DNA of 64,000 bases from Haliea sp. (GTDB taxonomy: Bacteria > Pseudomonadota > Gammaproteobacteria > Pseudomonadales > Halieaceae): positions 173,884-237,883 of the forward strand of contig NZNC01000004.1 of the NCBI GenBank assembly GCA_002692965.1, written 5' to 3'. Under the pieces are notes generated by a model. That model saw only the letters and a list, made by a program, of their open reading frames with translations. It was not told the DNA's origin and made no database searches. Each line of letters begins with the position of its first letter. Position 1 is the first letter of the stretch. This document shows positions 43,270 to 52,316 of this stretch, piece by piece. A program made the translations under genes and the position numbers.

Positions 43270-46171
43270 CCGACAGCGCCTCCACCAGCCCGGACTGATG
43301 CCGGGCAAAGTGCTCCCGCGCCTGCTGCCAGGCGGACGGGCCCGCGCTGAGCCTGACCTGCACGGCCGTCACCTTGTACTCGGGACAGTTGGTGGCCCAG
43401 TCCGAGTTCTCGGTGGTAATGACATTGGCGCCGGTCACCGGGTGGTGGAAGGTGGTGTAGACAACCCCCGGCTGCACCCGCTCGCTGATCTGCGCCCGCA
43501 GGGTGGTTTCCCCCACCCGGCTTTGCAGAGCGACCCGATCGCCCTCCGCGATGCCCCGCTCCCGGGCGTCGTGGGGGTGGATTTCCAGCAGGTCTTCCGG
43601 GTGCCAGTCGCTGTTGGCGGTGCGCCGGGTCTGGGCGCCGACATTGTACTGGGAGAGGATGCGCCCCGTGGTCAGCAACAGCGGGAAACGCCGGGTGACT
43701 TTCTCGGTTGTCGGCACGTACTCGGTAATCACAAACAGGCCCTTGCCGCGCACGAAGCCGTCCCGGTGCATCACCGGTGTCCCCTCGGGAGCAGCCTCGT
43801 TGCAGGGCCACTGCAGGGAGCCCTCGCGCTGCAGCCGGGCCCAGCTCACACCCCGGAATGTCGGTGTCAGGGCGGCGACCTCATCCAGGACCTCAGCGGG
43901 GTGCCGGTAGTGCATGGGGTGACCCAGGGCTTCACAGAGAGCCAGCGTGGCCTCCCAGTCGGCCTTGCCGGAGAGTGGCGTCATCACCCGGCGCACGGGC
44001 GATATGCGCCGCTCGGCATTGGTAAAGGTGCCATCCTTCTCCAGGAAGGTGGCGCCGGGCAGGAATACGTGGGCGAAACGGGCGGTCTCGTTGAGGAAGA
44101 TGTCCTGCACGATCAGGCAGTCGAGGCTGCGCAGGGCGGCTTCGACATGCTGGGTGTTGGGATCCGACTGTGCCAGGTCCTCCCCCTGGCAGTAGAGGCC
44201 CCGGAAGGTGCCAGCCAGCGCCGCATCGAACATGTTGGGGATGCGGTGACCGGGCTCGGGATCGAGCGTCACACCCCAGGCGCGACCAAAGCGCTCGCGC
44301 ACGGCGTCATCGGTGATCGCCTGGTAGCCGGGCAGTTCATGGGGAAAAGACCCCATGTCACAGGAGCCCTGCACGTTGTTCTGCCCGCGCAGGGGATTCA
44401 CGCCGACGCCCTCGCGACCCAGGTTGCCAGTGAGCATGGCCAGGTTGGCGATACCCATCACCATGCTCGAGCCCTGGCTGTGTTCGGTCACGCCGAGGCC
44501 GTAATAGATGGCCGCGTTGCCACCGGTCGCATACAGGCGGGCGGCGGCACGCAGGGTCTCGGGTTCGATCCCGGTCGCCTCCGCGACAGACTCCGGGGCA
44601 TTGGCGGGGTCGCGGATAAACGCCAGCCAGTCGTTAAAGGACTCGAGATCACAGCGCTCGCGAATAAACTCTGCCGCCTCCAGCCCCTCGCTGACGATCA
44701 CATGGGCCATGGCATTGATAAAGGCCACGTTGCTGCCGGGCCGCAGGGGCAGGTGGAAATCCGCGTCGACGTGGGGGGAGCGCACCAGGTCAATCCGTCG
44801 CGGATCGACCACGATCAGGCGCGCACCCTGACGCAGGCGGCGTTTCAGGCGCGAGCCGAATACCGGATGGGCGTCGGTGGGATTGGCGCCGATCACCAGT
44901 ATCACGTCGGCCTGTTCCACCGAATCGAAGTTCTGGGTGCCGGCGGAGGTACCCAGGGTCTGTTTCAGGCCGTAGCCGGTGGGTGAATGGCAGACGCGGG
45001 CGCAGGTATCCACGTTGTTGTTGCCGAAGGCCACCCGCACCATCTTCTGCACCAGGTAGGTCTCCTCATTGGTACAACGTGACGAGGTGATGGCGCCGAT
45101 GCTCCCGACACCGTGGTGCTGCTGGATCGCGCGCAGGCGCGCGGCGGCAAAACCCACTGCTTCCTCCCAGCCAACCGCCCGCCAGGGCTGGTCGATGGAT
45201 TCGCGGATCATCGGTGTGGTGATGCGGTCGGGATGGGTGGTGTAGCCGAAAGCAAAGCGCCCCTTGACACAACTGTGCCCGCGGTTGGCCCCACCGGTCT
45301 TGTAGGGCAGCATGTTGACCACCCGATCGCCCTGCAGCTGGGCCTCGAAGGCACAGCCCACCCCGCAGTAGGCGCAGGTGGTGACCACACTGTGTTGCGG
45401 CTGCCCGCGGGCGATCACGCTGTTCTCCATCAACGTGGCGGTGGGACAGTGCTGGACGCAGGCACCGCAGGATACACAGTCGGAATCCATGAAGGCGTCC
45501 CCCGCCCCCGCTGCCACCACCGAATCAAAGCCGCGGCCAGCAAGGGTCAGGGCGAAAGTTCCCTGCACTTCCTCGCAGGCGCGCACACAGCGGGAGCAGA
45601 CGATGCACTTGGCCGGGTCAAAGGTAAAGTAGGGGTTGGATGTATCCTTTTCCGCCGCCAGGTGGTTGCGCCCCTGGCACCCGTAGCGCTGTTCCCGCAG
45701 CCCCACCGCGCCGGCCATGTCCTGCAGCTCGCAGTTGCCGTTGGCCGAGCAGGTCAGGCAGTCCAGCGGGTGATCGGAGATGTACAACTCCATGACGTTG
45801 CGACGCAGGCGGGCCAGGTGATCTGTCTGGGTGGCCACCTGCATGCCCGGCTCGACCGGGGTGGTGCAGGAAGCCGGGTAGCCCTTGCGACCGGCGATTT
45901 CCACCAGGCACAAGCGGCAGGAACCGAAGGCCTCCAGGGCATCCGTCGCGCACAGCCGCGGTAGCTGGATACCGGCCAGGGCGGCGGCGCGCATCACCGA
46001 GGTGCCGGCGGGCACCGTGACCGCCTGACCGTCGATACTCAGGCTAACCTGTGCGAGATCCGAAAAGCCCGGATGGTATGCCGGCAGTGGCGGCGGCGTG
46101 CCCAGGTCTCGCGTCGGGGTGCCGCCCGCGGCTTCCCCTTCGTTTCCGTGGGGGTCGTAGTACTCCAGCAT
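43259..46171 (-). CDS. fdsA: NAD-dependent formate dehydrogenase alpha subunit, FdsA-like
   Basis: A 970-residue molybdopterin enzyme subunit. In order: a 2Fe-2S domain (FGSCRLCLVEIAGRKGYPASC), a His/Cys 4Fe-4S site (DHPLDCLTCSANGNC), two 4Fe-4S clusters (CIVCSRCVRACEEVQG and CVSCGACVQHCPTATL), the formate dehydrogenase 4Fe-4S (CAYCGVGC) and the active site with Cys near residue 394 followed by His (ARVCHSPTGYGL). The molybdopterin dinucleotide domain is complete. It oxidises formate to CO2 and feeds NAD through FdsB and FdsG. Starts at ATG 46171, overlapping the fdsB stop. Confidence 0.95.
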   Translation of the reverse strand: MLEYYDPHGNEGEAAGGTPTRDLGTPPPLPAYHPGFSDLAQVSLSIDGQAVTVPAGTSVMRAAALAGIQLPRLCATDALEAFGSCRLCLVEIAGRKGYPASCTTPVEPGMQVATQTDHLARLRRNVMELYISDHPLDCLTCSANGNCELQDMAGAVGLREQRYGCQGRNHLAAEKDTSNPYFTFDPAKCIVCSRCVRACEEVQGTFALTLAGRGFDSVVAAGAGDAFMDSDCVSCGACVQHCPTATLMENSVIARGQPQHSVVTTCAYCGVGCAFEAQLQGDRVVNMLPYKTGGANRGHSCVKGRFAFGYTTHPDRITTPMIRESIDQPWRAVGWEEAVGFAAARLRAIQQHHGVGSIGAITSSRCTNEETYLVQKMVRVAFGNNNVDTCARVCHSPTGYGLKQTLGTSAGTQNFDSVEQADVILVIGANPTDAHPVFGSRLKRRLRQGARLIVVDPRRIDLVRSPHVDADFHLPLRPGSNVAFINAMAHVIVSEGLEAAEFIRERCDLESFNDWLAFIRDPANAPESVAEATGIEPETLRAAARLYATGGNAAIYYGLGVTEHSQGSSMVMGIANLAMLTGNLGREGVGVNPLRGQNNVQGSCDMGSFPHELPGYQAITDDAVRERFGRAWGVTLDPEPGHRIPNMFDAALAGTFRGLYCQGEDLAQSDPNTQHVEAALRSLDCLIVQDIFLNETARFAHVFLPGATFLEKDGTFTNAERRISPVRRVMTPLSGKADWEATLALCEALGHPMHYRHPAEVLDEVAALTPTFRGVSWARLQREGSLQWPCNEAAPEGTPVMHRDGFVRGKGLFVITEYVPTTEKVTRRFPLLLTTGRILSQYNVGAQTRRTANSDWHPEDLLEIHPHDARERGIAEGDRVALQSRVGETTLRAQISERVQPGVVYTTFHHPVTGANVITTENSDWATNCPEYKVTAVQVRLSAGPSAWQQAREHFARHQSGLVEALSDGG

Positions 46172-47796
46172 CAGCCTGCCTCCGTCGAGGGGATGATTTG
46201 CGGGCCGGGCGCAGTATCATGCCGCGACTCGCTCTGACCGGGCCTGCCCCGCGGGCGCTGAAAATCCCCGGGAAAGTGGCGCAGGGCGCTGAGCACCGGC
46301 GCCGGCGTCATGCCACCCAGCGCACACAGCGACCCGTCGCGCATCGTCTCGCACAGGTCTTCCAGCAAGTGTCGGTCGCCCTCTGCATCGGCACCTGCCG
46401 CCAGCCGGTCGATGATCTCCACGCCGCGTGTGCTGCCTATCCGGCAGGGGGTGCACTTGCCACAAGACTCCGCAGCGCAGAACGCCATGGCAAAGCGCGC
46501 CTGCTCCCACATGTCGACGCTGTCATCGAAGGCGACCACGCCGCCGTGGCCGAGCATGGCGCCGATCGCGGCAAAAGCCTCGTAGTCCAGCGGCGTATCC
46601 CACTGGCTTTCGGGCAGGTAGGCGCCCAAAGGGCCGCCTACCTGCACGGCGCGCAAGGGACGCCCGCTGCGGGAGCCACCGCCGATCTCGTAGAGCAGCT
46701 CCCGCAGGGTCAGACCAAAAGGCAGCTCCACCAGCCCGGCCCGCTCAATGTTGCCGGCCAGCTGGAAGGGCAGCGTGCCCCGGGAACGTTCCACGCCATA
46801 GCCGCGGTAATGCTCGCCGCCTGCACTGATAATCGCCGGTACGCTGGCCAGGCTGATCACGTTGTGCACCAGGGTAGGCTGACCAAACAACCCGGCAATC
46901 GCCGGCACCGGTGGCTTGGGTCGCACCGTGCCGCGGCGCCCCTCCAGGCTCTCCAGCAAGGCGGTTTCCTCGCCGCAGATATAGGCCCCCGCGCCAATAC
47001 GCAGTGCCACGTCGAAGCACTGTCCGCTGCCCAGGATGTTGCTGCCCAGGCAGCCCGCAGCCCACAGAGCGGTCATGGCCCGCTCGAGACTGGCGCGTGC
47101 GCGGGGGTATTCTTCGCGCAGGTAGATATAACCCTGCCTCGCCCCGGTCGCCAGACCGGCGATGAGCATGCCCTCGAGCAGGGCCATGGGGTCCCCCTCC
47201 ATGAGCATGCGATCGGAATAGGTGCCGGAGTCGCCTTCATCGGCGTTGCAGACGATGGTTTTGTCTGCGGCGGGAGCATCCAGGACCGTCTGCCACTTGA
47301 TGCCCGCCGGGAAGGCGGCGCCACCGCGACCCCGCAGACCGGAGGTTTTTACTTCGTCCACCAGGGCCTGGGGTGTCATTTCCAGGGCCCGCTCCAGGGC
47401 GCGCAGGCCGCCGTGCTCCCGGTAGCTGTCCACCGAGGCGGGGTCAACCACGCCGAGACGGGCACAGGTCAGGCGCTGCTGGCAGCGGAAGAACGGCAGG
47501 TCCTCTACCGGCCCCAGGTGGCCCGGGGCCTGCTCACTGGCCGACAACAGACCGGCGTCGAGCAGACCCGGCAGGTCCTCGGGCTGTACCGGACCGTAGC
47601 CGATGCGCTGCCCATCCCGTTCCACTTCCAGCAGGGGCTCGAGCCAGAAGGCGCCGCGGGAGCCCGTGCGGACCACCGTCACTGCCAGGCCGCGCTCGTC
47701 GCAGAGCGCCTCCAGTCGCCGTGCGGTGCGGTCAGCCCCAAGTGCCACGGCACTGGTATCCGCGGGGACATACACCCGGGTTGCGCCAGCACTCAC
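46171..47796 (-). CDS. fdsB: NAD-dependent formate dehydrogenase beta subunit, FdsB-like
   Basis: A 541-residue NuoF-type flavoprotein. After an N-terminal thioredoxin-like part (VAVTVVRTGSRGAFWLEPLLEVE), the NADH-FMN domain follows (GLRGRGGAAFPAGIKWQ; CNADEGDSGTYSDRMLMEGDP; GAGAYICGEETALLESLEGRRG) and then the 4Fe-4S site ESCGKCTPCRIGSTRG. It transfers formate-derived electrons to NAD. The start is GTG at 47796 in a GTGA overlap with fdsG. Confidence 0.95.
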   Translation of the reverse strand: MSAGATRVYVPADTSAVALGADRTARRLEALCDERGLAVTVVRTGSRGAFWLEPLLEVERDGQRIGYGPVQPEDLPGLLDAGLLSASEQAPGHLGPVEDLPFFRCQQRLTCARLGVVDPASVDSYREHGGLRALERALEMTPQALVDEVKTSGLRGRGGAAFPAGIKWQTVLDAPAADKTIVCNADEGDSGTYSDRMLMEGDPMALLEGMLIAGLATGARQGYIYLREEYPRARASLERAMTALWAAGCLGSNILGSGQCFDVALRIGAGAYICGEETALLESLEGRRGTVRPKPPVPAIAGLFGQPTLVHNVISLASVPAIISAGGEHYRGYGVERSRGTLPFQLAGNIERAGLVELPFGLTLRELLYEIGGGSRSGRPLRAVQVGGPLGAYLPESQWDTPLDYEAFAAIGAMLGHGGVVAFDDSVDMWEQARFAMAFCAAESCGKCTPCRIGSTRGVEIIDRLAAGADAEGDRHLLEDLCETMRDGSLCALGGMTPAPVLSALRHFPGDFQRPRGRPGQSESRHDTAPGPQIIPSTEAG

Positions 47797-48287
47797 GGTA
47801 CTGCCTCCGCTCCGCCACGCAGCTCGGCGAGGAGTGCATCCAGGCGAGCGACATTCATCATGCCGTAGACCTCGTCACCCACGCGCACCGACGGCGAACA
47901 GGCACAATTGCCCAGGCAGTAAACCGGTTCCAGGCTGACCGCACCGTCTGCAGTGGTCTGGTGATAATCAATGTCCAGGACACGTTTCGCATGGGCCTCC
48001 AGCGCCCGCCCGCCGACCGCCTGGCAGGACTCCGCCCGGCACAGCTGAACCCGGTGTCGACCCGGCGGTGAACGCCGGAAGTGGTGATAGAAAGTCATCA
48101 CGCCGTGCACCTCGGCCCGAGACAGATTGAACTGCTCCGCGAGAACGCCGGTTGTAGCCTCGGGCAGGTAGCCCAAGGCATCCTGCACCGCATGCAGGGC
48201 CGGCAGCAGCCCGCCAGCCACCGTGCGAAAGGGCGCGGTGAGTTGCGCGAGCCCCTGCATGTCCTTATCGCCTTCCTTCTCTGACAT
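47793..48287 (-). CDS. fdsG: NAD-dependent formate dehydrogenase gamma subunit, FdsG-like
   Basis: A 164-residue NuoE-type 2Fe-2S protein. The four ligands lie in LCRAESCQAVGG (C-x4-C) and YCLGNCACSPSV (C-x3-C). The N-terminal helical bundle (LLPALHAVQDALGYLPEATTGVLAEQFNLSRAEVHGVMTFY) is typical. First gene of the fdsGBA-fdhD operon. ATG at 48287 has AGGGTG upstream; an in-frame ATG at 48305 has no ribosome site. Confidence 0.93.
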   Translation of the reverse strand: MSEKEGDKDMQGLAQLTAPFRTVAGGLLPALHAVQDALGYLPEATTGVLAEQFNLSRAEVHGVMTFYHHFRRSPPGRHRVQLCRAESCQAVGGRALEAHAKRVLDIDYHQTTADGAVSLEPVYCLGNCACSPSVRVGDEVYGMMNVARLDALLAELRGGAEAVP

Positions 48288-48410
48288 GGCACACCCTGAA
48301 AGCATTGGCTAATAAACCGTAAGGCCGGCAGCGCAGGGAAGCCACTGCCGCCACCGACATCCCGTGACGAGTGTACTCCACTCCGGGGACAGGCTCCCGC
48401 CCGCAGGGAG

Positions 48411-48441
48411 ATGAATTTCGAACTTGATTTCCGAAATTCAT
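48411..48441. promoter_or_regulatory. Long inverted repeat at the TetR gene promoter
   Basis: Arms ATGAATTTCG (48411-48420) and CGAAATTCAT (48432-48441) are perfectly complementary over 10 bp with an 11-bp spacer. TTGATT (48424-48429) inside the spacer and TAATAT (48446-48451), 16 bp apart, form a plausible promoter that the repeat would cover, consistent with autoregulation by the TetR protein encoded right after it. It also lies between this operon and the divergent fds operon. Confidence 0.7.
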
Positions 48442-48458
48442 TCGATAATATGCCCGGC

Positions 48459-49175
48459 ATGACGCAAAATCTGCAACCGAAGCGCGCGACTCGCCGCAGC
48501 GCCGGCCGGCCCCGCCGGCTGACCCTCGAGGCTGTGGTCGAGGCCTCCTGTGCCCTCCCTCGGGAGGAGCTCGACATGGCCTCGGTGGCTGCACGCCTGA
48601 AGGTGGGGGTCGCCACCCTCTACGGCTACGTGGAGGGGCGCGAGCACCTGCTGCGACTGATGGCGGAGCGCAAGGGACAGATTGCGCCCATCGTCGATCG
48701 CGGCCAGTCCTGGCAGGACATCCTGCGGGAGCACGCCGATGGCCTGTACCGCACCGCCATGGACTGGCCGGAGCTGATTTCCCAGATCATGCAGGGCGGT
48801 GTTTTCGGCAGCGAGGAGGCCCACTACCTGGAGAACCTGATGACGCTGCTGATCGACCGCGGTTTTTCCGCGGCCCAGGTCCTGGACCTGTACTACGGCA
48901 TCAACCAGGCCGTCCTTGGCGCCGCGGTCACAGGCACCTACATCCGCGCAGCGGCCAACCGGGGTGGCCATGCCCAGGTGCTGCAGCGCTTCCTGCTGGA
49001 ACAACCCCAGGAGGCACTGCCCCGTCTCCGCAGCGCCCTGCAGACCAACCCGCAACCCGGGGTACTGACTGACTATCGCCAAGCGGCGGAGCGCTTCATT
49101 GCCCAGTGCCAACCCGATCCGACGATCCAGCAGCCCCCCGCGCAAAAGGCCCAAGGAGTCCCGAGTGCAGAATAA
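48459..49175 (+). CDS. TetR-family transcriptional regulator
   Basis: A regulator of about 238 residues. The N-terminal HTH contains GRPRRLTLEAVVEASCALP and MASVAARLKVGVATLYGYVEGREHLLRLMAE, the TetR helix-turn-helix signature; the rest is an all-helical ligand domain (DILREHADGLYRTAMDWPEL). The start could be ATG at 48459 or 48450. No ribosome site is visible, and the predicted promoter places the transcription start close to 48459, so leaderless translation is possible. An ATG at 48411 falls in the operator and is unlikely. It probably controls the SDR-monooxygenase-hydrolase genes that follow without a gap. Confidence 0.88.
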   Translation: MTQNLQPKRATRRSAGRPRRLTLEAVVEASCALPREELDMASVAARLKVGVATLYGYVEGREHLLRLMAERKGQIAPIVDRGQSWQDILREHADGLYRTAMDWPELISQIMQGGVFGSEEAHYLENLMTLLIDRGFSAAQVLDLYYGINQAVLGAAVTGTYIRAAANRGGHAQVLQRFLLEQPQEALPRLRSALQTNPQPGVLTDYRQAAERFIAQCQPDPTIQQPPAQKAQGVPSAE

Positions 49176-49944
49176 GATTGCCCTGATTACCGGCGCCGCC
49201 AGCGGCATCGGCGCCGCCACTACACGCCGCCTGGTGGGCGAGGGCGTCCGCGTCCTGGCGGTGGATATCGACCGGGAAAACCTCGAATCCCTGGCAGCCG
49301 AGCTGGGTGCTGCCGTCCACCCCCACCGCGCCGACATGGCCCTGCGCGAGGAGGTGGAGGGCGCGGTAGCAGCCGCCCTGACGCACTTCGGCGGTCTCGA
49401 CATCCTGGTCAACAATGCCGGCATTGGTTCCTTCGGCCGCGCCGGGGAACTGGATCCCGAGGAGTGGCGGCGAGTCATGGCGGTGGACCTGGATGCCGTC
49501 TTCCTCGCGTCCCGTGCCGCGCTGCCCCACCTTGTCGCGCGGCGCGGCTGCATCGTCAACACCGCCTCCATCTCCGGGATGGGCGCGGACTATGCCTTCA
49601 CCGCCTACAACACCGCCAAGGCCGCGGTCATCAACCTGACCCGGGCCATGGCCATCGACTACGCGCGGGACGGCGTGCGGGTGAACGCGGTCAGCCCCGG
49701 CTACATCGATACGCCCCTGGTGAGCGGCATGCCGGACAGCATCACCCACGGCTTTGTGTCGCGAATCCCCATGGCCCGCGCGGGCCGCCCCGAGGAGATC
49801 GCCGCGGTGATCCGCTTCCTGGCCAGCGAGGAAGCCTCCTACCTGACGGGGCAGAACCTCGCCGTGGACGGCGGCATCACCGCACACACCGGGCAGCCCG
49901 ATATCCCACGAATTCTTGCAGACCTGACGGAGACGACGCCATGA
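49165..49944 (+). CDS. SDR family oxidoreductase
   Basis: A classical SDR of 259 residues: TGAASGIGAATT (cofactor), VNNAGIGSFG, catalytic Ser in NTASISGMG, and YNTAKAAV (Tyr-x3-Lys), ending with YLTGQNLAVDGGIT. GTG at 49165 is chosen since AAGGAG lies 6 nt upstream and the family N-terminus begins at VQNKIALITG; it overlaps the TetR gene by 11 bp. The stop overlaps the next ATG (ATGA). In this operon it likely oxidises an alcohol to the ketone used by the monooxygenase (inference). Confidence 0.9.
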   Translation: MQNKIALITGAASGIGAATTRRLVGEGVRVLAVDIDRENLESLAAELGAAVHPHRADMALREEVEGAVAAALTHFGGLDILVNNAGIGSFGRAGELDPEEWRRVMAVDLDAVFLASRAALPHLVARRGCIVNTASISGMGADYAFTAYNTAKAAVINLTRAMAIDYARDGVRVNAVSPGYIDTPLVSGMPDSITHGFVSRIPMARAGRPEEIAAVIRFLASEEASYLTGQNLAVDGGITAHTGQPDIPRILADLTETTP

Positions 49945-51344
49945 CACAGGGTTTTCGACCAGCCAATCCGACCGCTCCGCTTTGCTGCGTGATCGGCGCC
50001 GGGCCCAGTGGACTCACCACGATCAAGCGGCTCAAGGAACACGGCATTCCCTACGACTGCTTCGAGGCCTCCGACAATATAGGCGGTAACTGGTACTACA
50101 AGAATCCCAACGGGATGTCGGCCTGCTACCAGAGCCTGCATATCGACACCTCCAAGTTCCGCATGGGCATGCAGGAATTCCCGGTGCCTGAAAACTGGCC
50201 CGACTACCCGCACCACAGCGAGATCTTCGATTACCTGAACGACTACACCGACCACTTTGGCTTGCGCGACACCATCACCTTCAACACCCGAGTGGAGCGC
50301 GCCCACCGCGAGGAAAATGGGCTCTGGCGCGTCACCACCAGCGATGGCGAAACGCGCAGCTACCCGGTACTGATTGTCGCCAACGGTCATCACTGGGATC
50401 CGCGCTGGCCGGAACCGGCCTACCCCGGCGATTTCGCCGGGGAGCAGATCCACGCCCACAGCTACAACACCCCCTTCGACCCCATCGACATGCGCGACAA
50501 GCGCGTGCTGGTCGTGGGTTCGGGCAACTCGGCCATGGACATCGCCTCGGAGCTGTCCATGCGCTTCATGGCGAAAACCCTGCATATCTCCATGCGCCGC
50601 GGCGTCTGGGTGTTCCCCAAGTACATCAACGGCAAGCCCGGGGACAAGAACATGCTCCCGGCCTGGGTCCCGCGCTGGATCCAGCACTTCCTGATGAACC
50701 GCGTGGTCAAGTCACAAATTGGTGACCCGAAGAACTACGGCCTGCCGCAACCCACGTACAAACCCTGGGAGGCCCACGGCACCGTCTCCGGCGAATTCCT
50801 GCAGCGCGCCGGCTCCGGGGACATCAAGGCGCGGCCGGGTATCGATCGACTGGACGGCCACACGGTGCACTTTACCGATGGCAGCTCCGGCGAGTTCGAT
50901 GTGATCGTCTGGTGTACCGGCTACAAGATCAGCTTCCCCTTCTTCGACCAGCCCGAGTTCATGGCCAACGAGCAGAACCAGCCCCCGCGCCTGTTCAAGC
51001 GCATGCTGATCCCCGGCGTGCCCAACCTGGTATACATGGGCCTGGCACAGTCCCTGCCCACCCTGGTGAACTTTGCCGAACAACAGTCGCGACTGCTGGC
51101 GCCCTACCTCAAAGGCGAGTATGCACCGCCCGGGACGGCAGAGATGCAGGCCATCATTGACGATGACGAAGCCTTCTACCTGCGCGACTACTACCCCAGT
51201 CCACGGCATACCATACAGCTGCACTTCGACCACTATGTCGGGCGCCTGGACAAGGAAATCGAAGCCGGTGCCGAGCGGCGCAAAAACGGGCAGCCCGCGG
51301 CAGATCTGCCAGCCGGCGAACCCGCGCAGGAGCGCGCCGCATGA
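49941..51344 (+). CDS. Flavin-containing monooxygenase (FMO/Baeyer-Villiger-like)
   Basis: A 467-residue class B flavoprotein monooxygenase. FAD site CVIGAGPSGLTTIKRL, NADPH site VLVVGSGNSAMDIASEL, and between them the fingerprint FAGEQIHAHSY, which fits F-x-G-x3-H-x3-Y of FMOs; true type I Baeyer-Villiger enzymes usually have Trp at the end. VIVWCTGYKISFPF is the C-terminal ATG-like motif. It uses NADPH and O2 to insert oxygen into a substrate such as a ketone or to oxygenate a heteroatom. Flanked by an SDR gene and a hydrolase gene with ATGA overlaps on both sides. Confidence 0.92.
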   Translation: MTQGFRPANPTAPLCCVIGAGPSGLTTIKRLKEHGIPYDCFEASDNIGGNWYYKNPNGMSACYQSLHIDTSKFRMGMQEFPVPENWPDYPHHSEIFDYLNDYTDHFGLRDTITFNTRVERAHREENGLWRVTTSDGETRSYPVLIVANGHHWDPRWPEPAYPGDFAGEQIHAHSYNTPFDPIDMRDKRVLVVGSGNSAMDIASELSMRFMAKTLHISMRRGVWVFPKYINGKPGDKNMLPAWVPRWIQHFLMNRVVKSQIGDPKNYGLPQPTYKPWEAHGTVSGEFLQRAGSGDIKARPGIDRLDGHTVHFTDGSSGEFDVIVWCTGYKISFPFFDQPEFMANEQNQPPRLFKRMLIPGVPNLVYMGLAQSLPTLVNFAEQQSRLLAPYLKGEYAPPGTAEMQAIIDDDEAFYLRDYYPSPRHTIQLHFDHYVGRLDKEIEAGAERRKNGQPAADLPAGEPAQERAA

Positions 51345-52240
51345 GCACAGTCAGTCGCAGCGACCTGGACTTTCCGAGCCAGGGGATACGCTGTGCCGGC
51401 TGGCTCTACCGCCCTGGAAGCGTGAGCACTGACCGACTGCCGGCGGTGGTCATGGCCCACGGTTTTACCGCCGTGCGCGACCAGCGCCTGACCGCCTATG
51501 CCGAGGCCTTCGCCAGCGCAGGTTTCGCCGTATTCCTGTTCGACTACCGCCATTTCGGCGACAGCGAGGGCGAACCGAGGCAGCTGCTCGACGTCGGGCG
51601 GCAACTGCAGGACTGGGAGGCGGCGATCGCCACCGTCCGCGACCTGCCCGATGTCGACCCCGAGCGGGTGGCGCTCTGGGGCACCTCCTTTGGCGGCGCC
51701 CACGCCCAGGCCACCGCCGCTCGGGATCCACGCATCGCCGCCGTGGTCGCCCAGGTGCCCTTCTGCTGGGCGGACAAGCCACAGCAACCGGTTCCGCTGA
51801 TCAAGACCCTGCGCCTGCTGGGACGTGCCATTCGCGATGCGCTGCACGGCCTGCTGGGACTGCGCCCCTGTTATATCCAGGCCATCGGCGACCCGACGGA
51901 TTTCGCGGCGATGACCTCCCCCGGAGCGGCCGCGGGCATGGCCGGACTGACACCACCCGACTCCCGCTGGCGCAACCGGGTCGCGGCGCGCTTTGTCTTT
52001 CAGCTGGCCACTTACAAGCCCGGGCGCGATGCCGGCGGCATCCAGTGCCCCATCCATTACACTATCGCCGAGCGCGATGCCTTCATCCGCCCGGAGACCA
52101 TCCGCGCAGCCGCTGCCCTGGCGCCCCACTCCGAATGCGCCGGCTACGACTGCGGCCATTTCGATGTCTATGTCGACCCCTGGTTCACGCGGGTCGTCGG
52201 TGACGAGCTGGACTTCCTGCAGCGAACGTTACAACCTTGA
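51341..52240 (+). CDS. Alpha/beta hydrolase
   Basis: A 299-residue alpha/beta hydrolase. The nucleophile elbow is GTSFGG (Ser), the oxyanion region is VMAHGFTAVRDQ, the acid is in TIAERDAFIRPE, and the His is in GYDCGHFDVY, so the triad is complete. The sequence style is of the dienelactone hydrolase/acetyl esterase-like group without signal peptide. It overlaps the monooxygenase gene (ATGA) and would be suited to hydrolyse the ester product of a Baeyer-Villiger step; this is inference. Confidence 0.9.
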   Translation: MSTVSRSDLDFPSQGIRCAGWLYRPGSVSTDRLPAVVMAHGFTAVRDQRLTAYAEAFASAGFAVFLFDYRHFGDSEGEPRQLLDVGRQLQDWEAAIATVRDLPDVDPERVALWGTSFGGAHAQATAARDPRIAAVVAQVPFCWADKPQQPVPLIKTLRLLGRAIRDALHGLLGLRPCYIQAIGDPTDFAAMTSPGAAAGMAGLTPPDSRWRNRVAARFVFQLATYKPGRDAGGIQCPIHYTIAERDAFIRPETIRAAAALAPHSECAGYDCGHFDVYVDPWFTRVVGDELDFLQRTLQP

Positions 52241-52316
52241 TCCAGGTCGGCGACACCCGAAAACCGCTGGTGTAGACTGAAACTCTGAACTTTGGTTAAG
52301 ACACCAGCGACAGGCC

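Noticed and set aside
43169..44986. Rightward open frame of 605 codons
   Set aside because: Antisense to fdsA, whose cofactor motifs are complete.
46051..47868. Rightward open frame of 605 codons
   Set aside because: Antisense to fdsB; no motif, random composition.
48411..48458. TetR gene starting at the ATG at 48411
   Set aside because: That ATG is the first base triplet of the left operator arm and has no conserved protein sequence after it; starts at 48450 or 48459 fit better.
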